Shown piece by piece: positions 1 through 5,790 of a DNA stretch of 40,746 nt. This DNA is from a virus. Each line of letters begins with the position of its first letter. Position 1 is the first letter of the stretch. The translations under genes and the position numbers were made by a program. The notes beneath the pieces were generated by a model. It saw only the letters and a list, made by a program, of their open reading frames with translations, was not told the DNA's origin and made no database searches. The DNA lies in IMG/VR virus record IMGVR_UViG_3300034774_000063, positions 1-40,746 of that record; one strand, 5' to 3'.

Positions 1-165
1 AAGTTCATTGTAGCCACCTACTACAACTCCTTTCTCGTCAGAACGAAATACACATCCACATTCAGTACCTTTGAATATGTGTTTGCGTAGGAGTGCTTTG
101 GATGTTTCCTCTGTCTCTTCTCCCCCCATCCATTCGGACCACAGTTCTTTACAGTTGTTAATCAT
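1..165 (-). CDS. Hypothetical phage protein, C-terminal part beyond window edge
   Basis: An open frame begins at an ATG ending at 165 and continues without a stop to position 1, so only about 55 N-terminal residues are visible (starting MINNCKELWSEWMGG). It contains a Cys-x-Cys pair (GTECGCVF) followed by a short hydrophobic strand. The start overlaps the stop of the preceding gene as ATGA, typical of translational coupling, which supports this start. I do not recognise the family. The function is unknown. Confidence 0.7.
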   Translation of the reverse strand, partial: MINNCKELWSEWMGGEETEETSKALLRKHIFKGTECGCVFRSDEKGVVVGGYNEL

Positions 166-386
166 CAAAATAGTCTCTCCCAAAATGTAGGTTTCTTAGG
201 GAGGGGTTCGTACTCAGCGCAGTCACCCCTCCAGTTAATTTTTATGTAATCTCCACCAACTTGTTGCTCATCCAAATACCACTCCGCAGAGAAGTGCTTA
301 ACATTCTTACGATGATAGCACCCAGTCTCACGCGATTGATAAGGAGCAGTTCTCAAATGCTTACAATTAGAGCATTTGATTTTCAT
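165..386 (-). CDS. Small zinc-ribbon-like hypothetical protein
   Basis: A 73-residue protein beginning MKIKCSNCKHL. It has a CxxC pair near the N-terminus and two more cysteines further on (TGCYH, GDCAEY), so a four-cysteine metal site is plausible. The chosen ATG at 386 overlaps the end of the upstream gene by 20 bases; an upstream in-frame start at 425 would overlap it by more and adds no recognisable sequence. It lies in a tightly packed run of small minus-strand genes. The fold is inferred only from cysteine spacing, and the function is unknown. Confidence 0.65.
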   Translation of the reverse strand: MKIKCSNCKHLRTAPYQSRETGCYHRKNVKHFSAEWYLDEQQVGGDYIKINWRGDCAEYEPLPKKPTFWERLF

Positions 387-540
387 TAGCAAAATCCTCG
401 TAGTACTCATCAAACTTATCTTCACTAAGAGACTCGTAATGTTCGGTTAGCTTACTTGCAGCATATTCACAAAGAGTTTGCATATCCGCTCCATCAACCC
501 AATCGTTAACCATTACCTCAATCTTATCATCTTTATTCAT
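367..540 (-). CDS. Small acidic hypothetical protein
   Basis: A 57-residue, strongly acidic protein (MNKDDKIEVMVNDW...). The start at 540 is chosen because it forms a TGATG overlap with the stop of the short membrane-peptide gene just upstream; the longer frame from 564 lies inside that gene. Composition and the Glu/Asp/Tyr-rich C-terminus resemble small helical phage proteins of unknown role. No motif allows a function to be named. Confidence 0.6.
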   Translation of the reverse strand: MNKDDKIEVMVNDWVDGADMQTLCEYAASKLTEHYESLSEDKFDEYYEDFANENQML

Positions 541-665
541 CAATCTATCAATCCCATAAACCATAGAAGGTAGGTAACAAACATAGCACCATAAGAACAG
601 GCACCCAAAACAAGAAATGCTGCCATAGCTTTCTTCAACAATCCATCAGTAACTTCAAACTGCAT
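540..665 (-). CDS. Predicted 41-residue single-span membrane protein
   Basis: A short frame starting MQFEVTDGLLKKAMAAF and ending LLWFMGLID. Residues of about 14-37 form a continuous hydrophobic stretch rich in Ala, Leu, Val, Phe and Trp, long enough to cross a membrane once. It overlaps the 3' end of the methyltransferase gene upstream by 11 bases, and its TGA stop overlaps the next ATG as TGATG. Both features support real translation. It could be a small holin-like or membrane-modulating peptide, but nothing in the sequence proves that. Confidence 0.55.
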   Translation of the reverse strand: MQFEVTDGLLKKAMAAFLVLGACSYGAMFVTYLLWFMGLID

Positions 666-1143
666 CCATATACTCCTGTGGCTTGTCTAAGTTAAACCAA
701 GATTCAAGCCTATAAATAATATAACCACTAGTTTTGTGAACAATAGGGAGAGGCAGATCAACAAATGTTTGATATGTCCCACTCTTAGTCCACCCGTTTA
801 AATTCTTCTTGTCGTTTCTCACCGTGAGGTAAGCATTTCCCTCTGGTGTAAGATGATTTTTAATGTGTGAGATAACCTGCATACGCTCGTTCTCACTAGG
901 AATTACATTCAATACATACGAACAGAGGATGGTATCAAACTTATCGTACCTATCAAGAGGTTCATGCTCCCCACCATTAATGTCCCATCCCCTGATTCCA
1001 AAGTATCGTGCATCAGTACCTCGACCACAACCGTAGTCCAGAGTGTCCTCATCTAAATCAAAGCCCATGTTATCGTAAAGCCATCTAGCAGGAGCAGAAG
1101 CTTTGCTTCTCGTTCTAGCAGTTTTGTGAAAGTTAGTTGTCAT
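655..1143 (-). CDS. SAM-dependent methyltransferase (class I)
   Basis: A 162-residue protein whose first third carries the SAM-binding motif I (LDYGCGRGTDARYF, about residues 35-48). A following segment DTILCSYVLNVI is typical of motif IV in small-molecule class I methyltransferases. The order TARTRS-KASAP-ARWL before motif I resembles short methyltransferases often found on phages and beside DNA-modification genes. Its substrate cannot be read from the sequence. Its ATG overlaps the preceding stop as TAATG, so it is translated with the small gene upstream. Confidence 0.8.
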   Translation of the reverse strand: MTTNFHKTARTRSKASAPARWLYDNMGFDLDEDTLDYGCGRGTDARYFGIRGWDINGGEHEPLDRYDKFDTILCSYVLNVIPSENERMQVISHIKNHLTPEGNAYLTVRNDKKNLNGWTKSGTYQTFVDLPLPIVHKTSGYIIYRLESWFNLDKPQEYMDAV

Positions 1144-1346
1144 TAGAATGGCACATCCTCAGTATCATTACAGGTCTGGTAAATGTCATAGAAAAGGGTA
1201 AATGCTTCCTCTGCCAAGTCAGCAGCACGAACCGTATAAGGGTCTTTGGATGGGGAACCATCATGTACCTCATCCATGTCTGCCATCCAAGTACACACAC
1301 GGTCATACAAGTCTTTGTTGCCGTTGATTTTGTTTAAATTGTCCAT
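1143..1346 (-). CDS. Small hypothetical protein, first gene of a transcription unit
   Basis: A 67-residue acidic protein (MDNLNKINGNKDLYDRV...) with no family I recognise. A TATAAT box ends 6 bases before the ATG, so the transcript probably starts at or next to the start codon. Its TAA stop overlaps the ATG of the methyltransferase, which makes it the promoter-proximal member of the group of small genes that runs off the left edge. Confidence 0.65.
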   Translation of the reverse strand: MDNLNKINGNKDLYDRVCTWMADMDEVHDGSPSKDPYTVRAADLAEEAFTLFYDIYQTCNDTEDVPF

Positions 1347-1351
1347 GCCCC

Positions 1352-1359
1352 TATTATAC
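1352..1359 (-). promoter_or_regulatory. TATAATA promoter box before the 67-residue gene
   Basis: The minus strand reads GGTATAATA here, a variant of the CTATAATA box that recurs between transcription units in this window. The hexamer TATAAT is followed by only six bases before the ATG at 1346. No clear -35 element was identified. Confidence 0.55.
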
Positions 1360-1400
1360 CATACTCTTCGGCCTATGTCAACCTATCCCTTAGCAAAAAC

Positions 1401-1706
1401 TCACGATTCGTCTAAGTCCTTGTCTTTACTAGAGTTATGACGATTCATAGCCAACAGGCCATAGCCTACAATATCTTGGTAGGGATTTTCTTCAAAAGCG
1501 TTAGCATCATTAGCTATTCTAAAGAGCTTATCTAGAATCCTGGCAATTGTAAGCAAATCGTCATACTGTTCAGGCTTAATACCGTCTGGGAACATCTGTC
1601 TTAGACACTCTCCACTCCTACCAAAAGAGTCTCCATAAGCCTTCTGCTTGCGGCCTACCAATTCTCCTACATCAAACCCCAATCCAGCGAAATCTTTTTT
1701 CTTCAA
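1401..1706 (-). CDS. DUF1599-like phage protein
   Basis: A 101-residue protein with the conserved run GRKQKAYGDSFG, then FPDGIKPEQYDD, IARILDKLFRIA and an ending around YGLLAMNRH. This pattern matches the DUF1599 family, which is associated with phage nucleotide metabolism or modification loci; the biochemical role is not established. Translation probably starts at a TTG at 1706 whose bases overlap the upstream stop as TTGA. It lies two genes below the MptE-like protein and near dCMP deaminase, consistent with a nucleotide-related role. Confidence 0.6.
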   Translation of the reverse strand: MKKKDFAGLGFDVGELVGRKQKAYGDSFGRSGECLRQMFPDGIKPEQYDDLLTIARILDKLFRIANDANAFEENPYQDIVGYGLLAMNRHNSSKDKDLDES

Positions 1707-1978
1707 CTTATTCTCCAGTCGTGCCAGCCTTCGTCTGGTCCTGTAATCCCCTGTAGTCTTTCAACATCTTTCTGCAACAGTTTAATCTGTCTCATTAGTT
1801 CTTTACGGTCTAAGTAATTAACTATTGCCAACGCTACTATCTGACGAGATCTAATTGAGCCCTCTACTAGTCCCGCATTAGTCTCAATGTCATCTAAGTA
1901 GTTACGCAAATCCAGATGTAGTTCTTCTACACCTAAAATCTCCATCGCACAGTCATGAATCCAGTAGTGTAAAGGCAT
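1703..1978 (-). CDS. Hypothetical protein
   Basis: A 91-residue protein starting MPLHYWIHDCAMEILG and ending WHDWRIS. I chose the ATG at 1978, one base after the upstream stop; longer starts (2005, 2014) would reuse the lysine-rich coding tail of the upstream gene in another frame. The sequence is helical, with a possible short coiled coil in its second half. I do not recognise a family. Confidence 0.6.
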   Translation of the reverse strand: MPLHYWIHDCAMEILGVEELHLDLRNYLDDIETNAGLVEGSIRSRQIVALAIVNYLDRKELMRQIKLLQKDVERLQGITGPDEGWHDWRIS

Positions 1979-1979
1979 A

Positions 1980-2747
1980 CTAGGCTTTCTTCTTTTCTTT
2001 TTCATTGTTATCAACCTCTATAACATACGGGAGGTCTCCTTTTTCTAACATAGAGGTTTCTATTTCTTTATTTAAATCATCTATCTCTACAAATTCTAAA
2101 AAGGAATTAATCTTTGAGTCTGGACTTAAAGAATATATAGATACCCCATGTCTTTTTGCTTCATGAACCAACCACGCTAAATAGGAAGAAAGCTCATCAT
2201 ACAACTTCGCGTTCCGTGCCTTATGTTCTTTTATTAGGGTTACTTCGTTAAAATAATCGTCTTTAGAGTTGTCTAAATCACAACCTGCTAAATAAATTTC
2301 CTTACACCCCATCCAAATCATCACATGGATAGCTGTAGCCATAGAGTTTTTATGCCAAACAAACTTAATATCATGGTCTCTTCTTTTAAATAATTCAGAC
2401 CAATCACACTCTTCTACATCTAGGTAATAAGTATTAACCTTATTGTTGAGTCGCACTCCATCTCTATACTCATCAGGAAAACCTCCCCTTCTGAATTTCA
2501 TAAAAGGTTCATCAAACACTCTTCCATTATAACAAGCCGCCTTATCTAAACCAAACCAAACATCAGGAATTACATCAGGATAAGTGTTATTGAGTCCAAA
2601 TACTCTTTTTCCTGCTCCTCTAAGTTTAGATTTATCAATCTTGTTTAATGACGGACCCCCTCCTACTAGTATACCTTTTAAATTAGATGAGTCCATAGCA
2701 AAGGACGCTTTTCTCCAATGCCTACCTGTATTATACCAAGTTGCCAT
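1980..2747 (-). CDS. MptE/Maf-like (DUF115-type) protein, possible sugar transferase
   Basis: A 255-residue protein. An early glycine-rich motif GILVGGGPSLNKID (about 25-38) is followed by VFGLNNTY, then IPDVWFGLD, a central block with the conserved WHKNSMATAIHV, and MGCKEIYLAGCDLD. This order matches the phage branch of the MptE/DUF115 and flagellin-glycosylation Maf fold, related to GT-A-like nucleotide-sugar binding proteins. The sugar and acceptor are unknown. It lies 8 kb away from the main glycan cluster. The tail is very rich in Lys and Glu. It is followed directly by the small gene at 1703-1978. Confidence 0.6.
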   Translation of the reverse strand: MATWYNTGRHWRKASFAMDSSNLKGILVGGGPSLNKIDKSKLRGAGKRVFGLNNTYPDVIPDVWFGLDKAACYNGRVFDEPFMKFRRGGFPDEYRDGVRLNNKVNTYYLDVEECDWSELFKRRDHDIKFVWHKNSMATAIHVMIWMGCKEIYLAGCDLDNSKDDYFNEVTLIKEHKARNAKLYDELSSYLAWLVHEAKRHGVSIYSLSPDSKINSFLEFVEIDDLNKEIETSMLEKGDLPYVIEVDNNEKEKKKA

Positions 2748-2951
2748 TTAAATCCTCACAGGGATAGGATCCCCTAGTTGTTTACACACTTCGGATAGTT
2801 CTAAGTAAACCTCATGGTTTTTCTTACAAGAATCTCTATACGCACCCTCACTAGGATTGTTCATATTATATTTTGTACAATGGGCTTTTTCTAACCTCTC
2901 CAGCTTGCTTTCTAACTCTTCCCTCTTCTTCTGCAATTCGTTTTTGTTCAT
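2748..2951 (-). CDS. Small coiled-coil hypothetical protein
   Basis: A 67-residue protein whose first 25 residues (MNKNELQKKREELESKLERL) form a heptad-like charged helix. A GGAG Shine-Dalgarno sequence lies seven bases before the ATG at 2951, which supports translation even though the start sits inside the 3' end of the upstream frame. Its stop abuts the ATG of the MptE-like gene (TAAATG). The function is unknown. Confidence 0.55.
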   Translation of the reverse strand: MNKNELQKKREELESKLERLEKAHCTKYNMNNPSEGAYRDSCKKNHEVYLELSEVCKQLGDPIPVRI

Positions 2952-3132
2952 CTAGTTTCTCCTCTTGGTTAATAAATTCTAACACTTCTATATAAGCGTT
3001 TAATCGTCCCTTTGCATACTCAATCATGGAAGACCCTGCATCTGTTTTATAATTAAGATTAAGGTTACTTTGCCACCTTTCAATTTTTTTAGAAATATGC
3101 TCTTTAAACTGTAGATAAGTAAGGTTTTTCAT
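2866..3132 (-). CDS. Hypothetical protein overlapping its neighbour by 86 bases
   Basis: An 88-residue frame starting MKNLTYLQFKEHISKK. The central segment looks like ordinary helical protein and the last 35 residues are highly charged. It overlaps the end of dCMP deaminase by about 29 bases and the downstream coiled-coil gene by 86 bases, an unusually long overlap. The alternative start at 3150 is possible. I cannot name a function. Confidence 0.5.
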   Translation of the reverse strand: MKNLTYLQFKEHISKKIERWQSNLNLNYKTDAGSSMIEYAKGRLNAYIEVLEFINQEEKLDEQKRIAEEEGRVRKQAGEVRKSPLYKI

Positions 3133-3559
3133 ACTCATAGATACTAACAATCCCTATATTAGCCTTTTTTAACAAATTCAAGCCTAAAACACTATGATAC
3201 CTTTCTTTGTATACCACACGCTTAATTCCTGCTTGAATAATTAATTTACTGCACTCATAACAAGGAGCCAATGTGACATATAAAGTAGACTGACTAGAAG
3301 AGTTTGTAGATCTAGCAAGTTTAGTGATTGCATTAGATTCCGCATGAAGAACCTCGGGCTTAGTGTATATCTCATCGAGATGATTGTAGTATTCGCAGGA
3401 GTTATCGAAACCTGCGGGAGTCCCATTAAATCCCTCTGATATAATCTGGGTGTCTTTAACAATGAGACAGCCAACCTTTCTTCTTTCTGCATATGATAGT
3501 TCGGCAAGCTCTTCTGCCATCCTCATGTAAGTTTTATCTAAATTTTCTTGTGTTGCCAC
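3104..3559 (-). CDS. Deoxycytidylate (dCMP) deaminase
   Basis: A 151-residue zinc enzyme expected to convert dCMP to dUMP, feeding dTMP synthesis. The catalytic HAE motif is at residues 72-74 (LHAESNAI), and the zinc ligands are in PCYEC (Cys100 and Cys103). The N-terminal segment VGCLIVKDTQIISEGFNG and the Asn-rich NGTPAG loop are typical of the family. The start codon is GTG at 3559, preceded by an AGGGG ribosome-binding site. Together with dUTPase and the reductase it completes part of a pyrimidine supply route. No thymidylate synthase is seen in this window. Confidence 0.93.
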   Translation of the reverse strand: MATQENLDKTYMRMAEELAELSYAERRKVGCLIVKDTQIISEGFNGTPAGFDNSCEYYNHLDEIYTKPEVLHAESNAITKLARSTNSSSQSTLYVTLAPCYECSKLIIQAGIKRVVYKERYHSVLGLNLLKKANIGIVSIYEYEKPYLSTV

Positions 3560-3586
3560 TAATTACCCCTAAAGCTACTAAGTAAT

Positions 3587-3642
3587 GTCCAAGAGACGGT
3601 CTAGGATCGCCCCTGCTGGACTTTAATGAACAGGGACGACCC
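3587..3642 (-). promoter_or_regulatory. Candidate structured RNA (hairpin with possible pseudoknot) before dCMP deaminase
   Basis: On the minus strand, bases 3642-3631 (GGGUCGUCCCUG) pair with 3615-3604 (CAGGGGCGAUCC) in a 12-base-pair stem that includes two G-U pairs. The loop is 15 bases long. Five loop bases (GUCCA, 3621-3617) can pair with UGGAC at 3591-3587, forming an H-type pseudoknot. No uridine tract follows, so this is not a standard terminator. It sits 28 bases before the deaminase start codon. A 36-codon frame (3534-3644, ATG after an AGGGGG sequence) runs through the same region and is an alternative explanation for the conservation of these bases. Confidence 0.4.
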
Positions 3643-3682
3643 ATATGACCCCCTAATTTTGGAGCCCTTAGAGAGCAAGTTT

Positions 3683-4519
3683 TTATTTACTGTCGCCATC
3701 CCAATTATTAATATCAAAGGGGCCAGAGTTCATGGGAGTACCATCGAACCAGTAATTACGATCAATAGAGATTCTACGCTGTCTCCAGTTATACCCTCTA
3801 AAAGACTTTCCTGTTAAGACTCCATACCTAAAATCAGGTCCGAAGTAGTTATCGTGGATAAAGTTGTTCTCATTTACGAAATTACCAGTCTTGCCCGTTT
3901 CGCCAAAATATATAGAATAGTTTCCACCTTCGAAGCGGTTGCCGTACACTTTTACGGATTTCATGTCTCCGACTTCGGCACTAAACATTAAACAAGCATT
4001 AGACTTGTAACCTTGTGATTCCCATTTGATAGCCATGTCCATAATATTATAACGGATGGTAACATTAGAGCCACCTCTACATTGAACAGCATCTGCATGA
4101 GGACTACCATTCTTATTGATTCCACATCTGGACAAATGACAATACTCAATGGTAGTTCCATCTTCACACTTAATCGCGTCTGCGCCACAATCATAAACAA
4201 TGCAGCGGCGAATGGTGGAGTAGTGAGCGTAAATCCCACAAGACACAGCACCGCGCACATCACAATCTTCAATCAGATTACCTGTGAATGGCTTGCCCGT
4301 ATTCTTATCAAAGTGCCTAGCATGGATTCCATACCAACTCCCGTTAGTACCATCACCAACAATAAAAGTACACCGACGAAGAATACAGTTATTCGCCTTA
4401 ATATTCAGTTGACCCGTGAAAGTTTGATCCTCAATCACAGTACCGTCCACAGTAATGTCTCCGAACGCAGGGGCAATAACCCCCATTAAACATAGCATAG
4501 CCATCATTAGTTTCTTCAT
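3683..4519 (-). CDS. Secreted right-handed parallel beta-helix protein
   Basis: A 278-residue protein with an apparent Sec signal peptide: MKKLMMAMLCLMGVIAPAFG followed by a likely signal peptidase I site after AFG. The mature part contains repeated short strands with Cys, Asn and Gly turns (CILRRCTF, IEDCDVRG, IRRCIVYDCG, IEYCHLSRCG, VYGNRFEGG, IHDNYFGP), the pattern of pectate-lyase-like parallel beta-helices. Such folds bind or cleave polysaccharides; no catalytic residues can be assigned. An AGGAG ribosome-binding site at about 4526 precedes the ATG, with a small hairpin (4531-4545) just upstream. A signal peptide would direct export from the infected cell rather than assembly into the virion. 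Confidence 0.75.
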   Translation of the reverse strand: MKKLMMAMLCLMGVIAPAFGDITVDGTVIEDQTFTGQLNIKANNCILRRCTFIVGDGTNGSWYGIHARHFDKNTGKPFTGNLIEDCDVRGAVSCGIYAHYSTIRRCIVYDCGADAIKCEDGTTIEYCHLSRCGINKNGSPHADAVQCRGGSNVTIRYNIMDMAIKWESQGYKSNACLMFSAEVGDMKSVKVYGNRFEGGNYSIYFGETGKTGNFVNENNFIHDNYFGPDFRYGVLTGKSFRGYNWRQRRISIDRNYWFDGTPMNSGPFDINNWDGDSK

Positions 4520-4550
4520 CTTTTTCTCCTCTCACTAGATGTGAGATTGT

Positions 4551-5171
4551 TCAACGCAGTTTAGGCCCTGAAACCCACACTACTAGCGATATTCGCTTCC
4601 CCTTAGTAACATTTTTAACTTCATGTCTTAGGAAAGAGGGAAACATTATTGCTGATCCTTTAGTGAGGTAGGAACGATCAATAATTCCCTGATAATCCAA
4701 CCAAAAATCACCACCTGAATACTCATCTTGACCTGTAAGCATTATAGAAAAACTAATTTTTCTCTGGTTATGTACTGGGCCTATATCTTGATGAGATCTA
4801 TAATAAGCGTCTTCTTGTGTTCCATCATATATGCCAAATTGAATTGGTTCAGCAAAACCTCTAATATCAAAATCCCAAAAATTTGTTTTACAGGCAGAAC
4901 TAAAAATCCTATCATACAACCATTCAAAATTTTCAACGGGCATCCATGCTATGTCAGTTTTGCGTACTGCATTATTCGATCCCTGAACCTCCCCTGACAT
5001 TACTGTTGCATCCCGTAAAACAGAGGTTTTGCCCCATTCTACAATCCTATCACACTCCTCATGGCTAAGAAGAGCCTTAAAATAATAGTAGGGGTTACTA
5101 ACATAGTTTGGTCCCTCCCTCCACTCCTCTGGGATATAAAATCTTAAAGCTGGCTTAGTCTGGGGGTTCAT
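4551..5171 (-). CDS. 2-oxoglutarate/Fe(II) dioxygenase, prolyl-4-hydroxylase type
   Basis: A 206-residue enzyme of the P4H/PiuC class common in marine phages. The iron ligands are His127 and Asp129 (SHQDIG) and His183 (LRHEV); Arg193 in GKRISLVVWV is placed to bind the 2-oxoglutarate carboxylate. The segment GGDFWLDYQG matches the jelly-roll core. It uses O2 and 2-oxoglutarate to hydroxylate a substrate, possibly a prolyl or lysyl residue of a phage or host protein; the substrate is unknown. The ATG follows a TATAAT box by only five bases, so the mRNA is probably leaderless. It is downstream of the tRNA cluster. Confidence 0.88.
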   Translation of the reverse strand: MNPQTKPALRFYIPEEWREGPNYVSNPYYYFKALLSHEECDRIVEWGKTSVLRDATVMSGEVQGSNNAVRKTDIAWMPVENFEWLYDRIFSSACKTNFWDFDIRGFAEPIQFGIYDGTQEDAYYRSHQDIGPVHNQRKISFSIMLTGQDEYSGGDFWLDYQGIIDRSYLTKGSAIMFPSFLRHEVKNVTKGKRISLVVWVSGPKLR

Positions 5172-5175
5172 AATA

Positions 5176-5183
5176 TATTATAG
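5176..5183 (-). promoter_or_regulatory. CTATAATA promoter box before the dioxygenase
   Basis: The minus strand reads CTATAATA followed by TATT and then ATG at 5171. The TATAAT hexamer is separated from the start codon by five bases (ATATT). The predicted start of transcription therefore falls on the start codon. Confidence 0.6.
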
Positions 5184-5190
5184 TCGTCTT

Positions 5191-5267
5191 TGGTACACCC
5201 ATCAGGACTTGAACCTGAAATCTACAGATTAGAAGTCTGTTGCATTATCCAATTATGCTATGGGTGC
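5191..5267 (-). tRNA. tRNA-Arg(UCU)
   Basis: A complete cloverleaf can be folded. The acceptor stem is GCACCCA/TGGGTGT (one G-U pair) with discriminator A and an encoded CCA end at 5193-5191. The anticodon loop is CTTCTAA (anticodon TCT) on an ACAGA/TCTGT stem, and the T-arm carries GGTTCAAGTCC. It reads AGA, a codon favoured in AT-rich phage genes. It lies five bases after tRNA-Leu. Confidence 0.95.
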
Positions 5268-5272
5268 TTAGT

Positions 5273-5349
5273 TGGTAGGACGAGCGGGACTTGAACCCGC
5301 ACTTGACAGATTTTAAGTCTGTTGCCTCTGCCAATTGGGCTACCGTCCC
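5273..5349 (-). tRNA. tRNA-Leu(UAA) with a short variable arm
   Basis: The acceptor stem is GGGACGG/TCGTCCT (with G-U at both ends), discriminator A, and CCA encoded at 5275-5273. The anticodon stem ACAGA/TCTGT encloses CTTAAAA, giving anticodon TAA, which reads UUA. The T-arm is GCGGG-TTCAAGT-CCCGC. The variable region is only five bases (CAAGT). Bacterial leucine tRNAs normally carry a long variable arm, so this is an atypical class I form. Identity as leucine rests on the anticodon and A73. Confidence 0.9.
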
Positions 5350-5350
5350 G

Positions 5351-5578
5351 TTACTCTTCTTCCTGCTCCTCTTCTACGAGCTTGAGATCAGAAGCTTCTT
5401 CCTCTTCTAAGCCCAACAGATTTTTAAGTTCAGCAATAGCAGTTGTCATTTCATCTTTCTGCTCTTGCATCATACCCAATTGTTGTTCTGCCCCTTCAAG
5501 GGCCGTAACTACCTGCTTCAAGCCGCCTTCTGCACCCTCTAGCATCCTGGAGAGATATTTTTCCGTAAGTTCATCCAT
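5351..5578 (-). CDS. Small acidic coiled-coil protein between tRNA genes
   Basis: A 75-residue protein (MDELTEKYLSRMLEGAEGG...). The central part, with repeated LEGAEQQLGMMQEQKDEM and AIAELKNLLGL, fits a coiled coil, and the last 20 residues are almost all Glu, Asp and Leu. An AAGGAAT ribosome-binding site precedes the ATG. Its stop lies one base before tRNA-Leu, so the message and tRNAs are probably processed from one transcript. The function is unknown. Confidence 0.7.
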   Translation of the reverse strand: MDELTEKYLSRMLEGAEGGLKQVVTALEGAEQQLGMMQEQKDEMTTAIAELKNLLGLEEEEASDLKLVEEEQEEE

Positions 5579-5608
5579 ATTAAATTCCTTTTATTGTTAT
5601 AATGTGAT

Positions 5609-5684
5609 TGGTAGGACAGGGTAGAGTTGAACTACCTGCCAAAGCCTTATAAGGACTCTGCTCTAACCGATGAGCTACTGTCCC
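5609..5684 (-). tRNA. tRNA-Ile(UAU)
   Basis: The acceptor stem is GGGACAG/CTGTCCT with discriminator A and encoded CCA at 5611-5609. The D-stem is GCTC/GAGC. The anticodon stem GAGTC/GGCTT encloses CTTATAA, giving anticodon TAT, which reads AUA, a codon many hosts decode poorly. The T-arm is GGTAG-TTCAACT-CTACC. A CTATAATA box places the predicted transcription start almost at base 1 of the tRNA. Confidence 0.95.
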
Positions 5685-5690
5685 ATGCAG

Positions 5691-5698
5691 TATTATAG
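5691..5698 (-). promoter_or_regulatory. CTATAATA promoter box before the tRNA cluster
   Basis: The minus strand reads CTATAATA, and the TATAAT hexamer is followed by seven bases before the first base of tRNA-Ile at 5684. It lies directly downstream of the terminator of the preceding operon, so the tRNA group has its own promoter. Confidence 0.6.
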
Positions 5699-5715
5699 AG
5701 GCAGCGCGGAGCTTT

Positions 5716-5753
5716 ATAAAAAAAGCTCCCCTTAAATTTCTTTAAGGGGAGCT
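5716..5753 (-). terminator. Rho-independent terminator after the Clp-like gene
   Basis: On the minus strand, bases 5753-5741 (AGCTCCCCTTAAA) and 5736-5724 (TTTAAGGGGAGCT) form a perfect 13-base-pair stem with a GAAA tetraloop. A run of seven T residues (5724-5718) follows at once. This is the strongest terminator in the window and separates the Clp-like operon from the tRNA unit. Confidence 0.93.
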
Positions 5754-5790
5754 AATAGCGAAATTCCCACTCCGCAGAAAGGCGTAGAGC

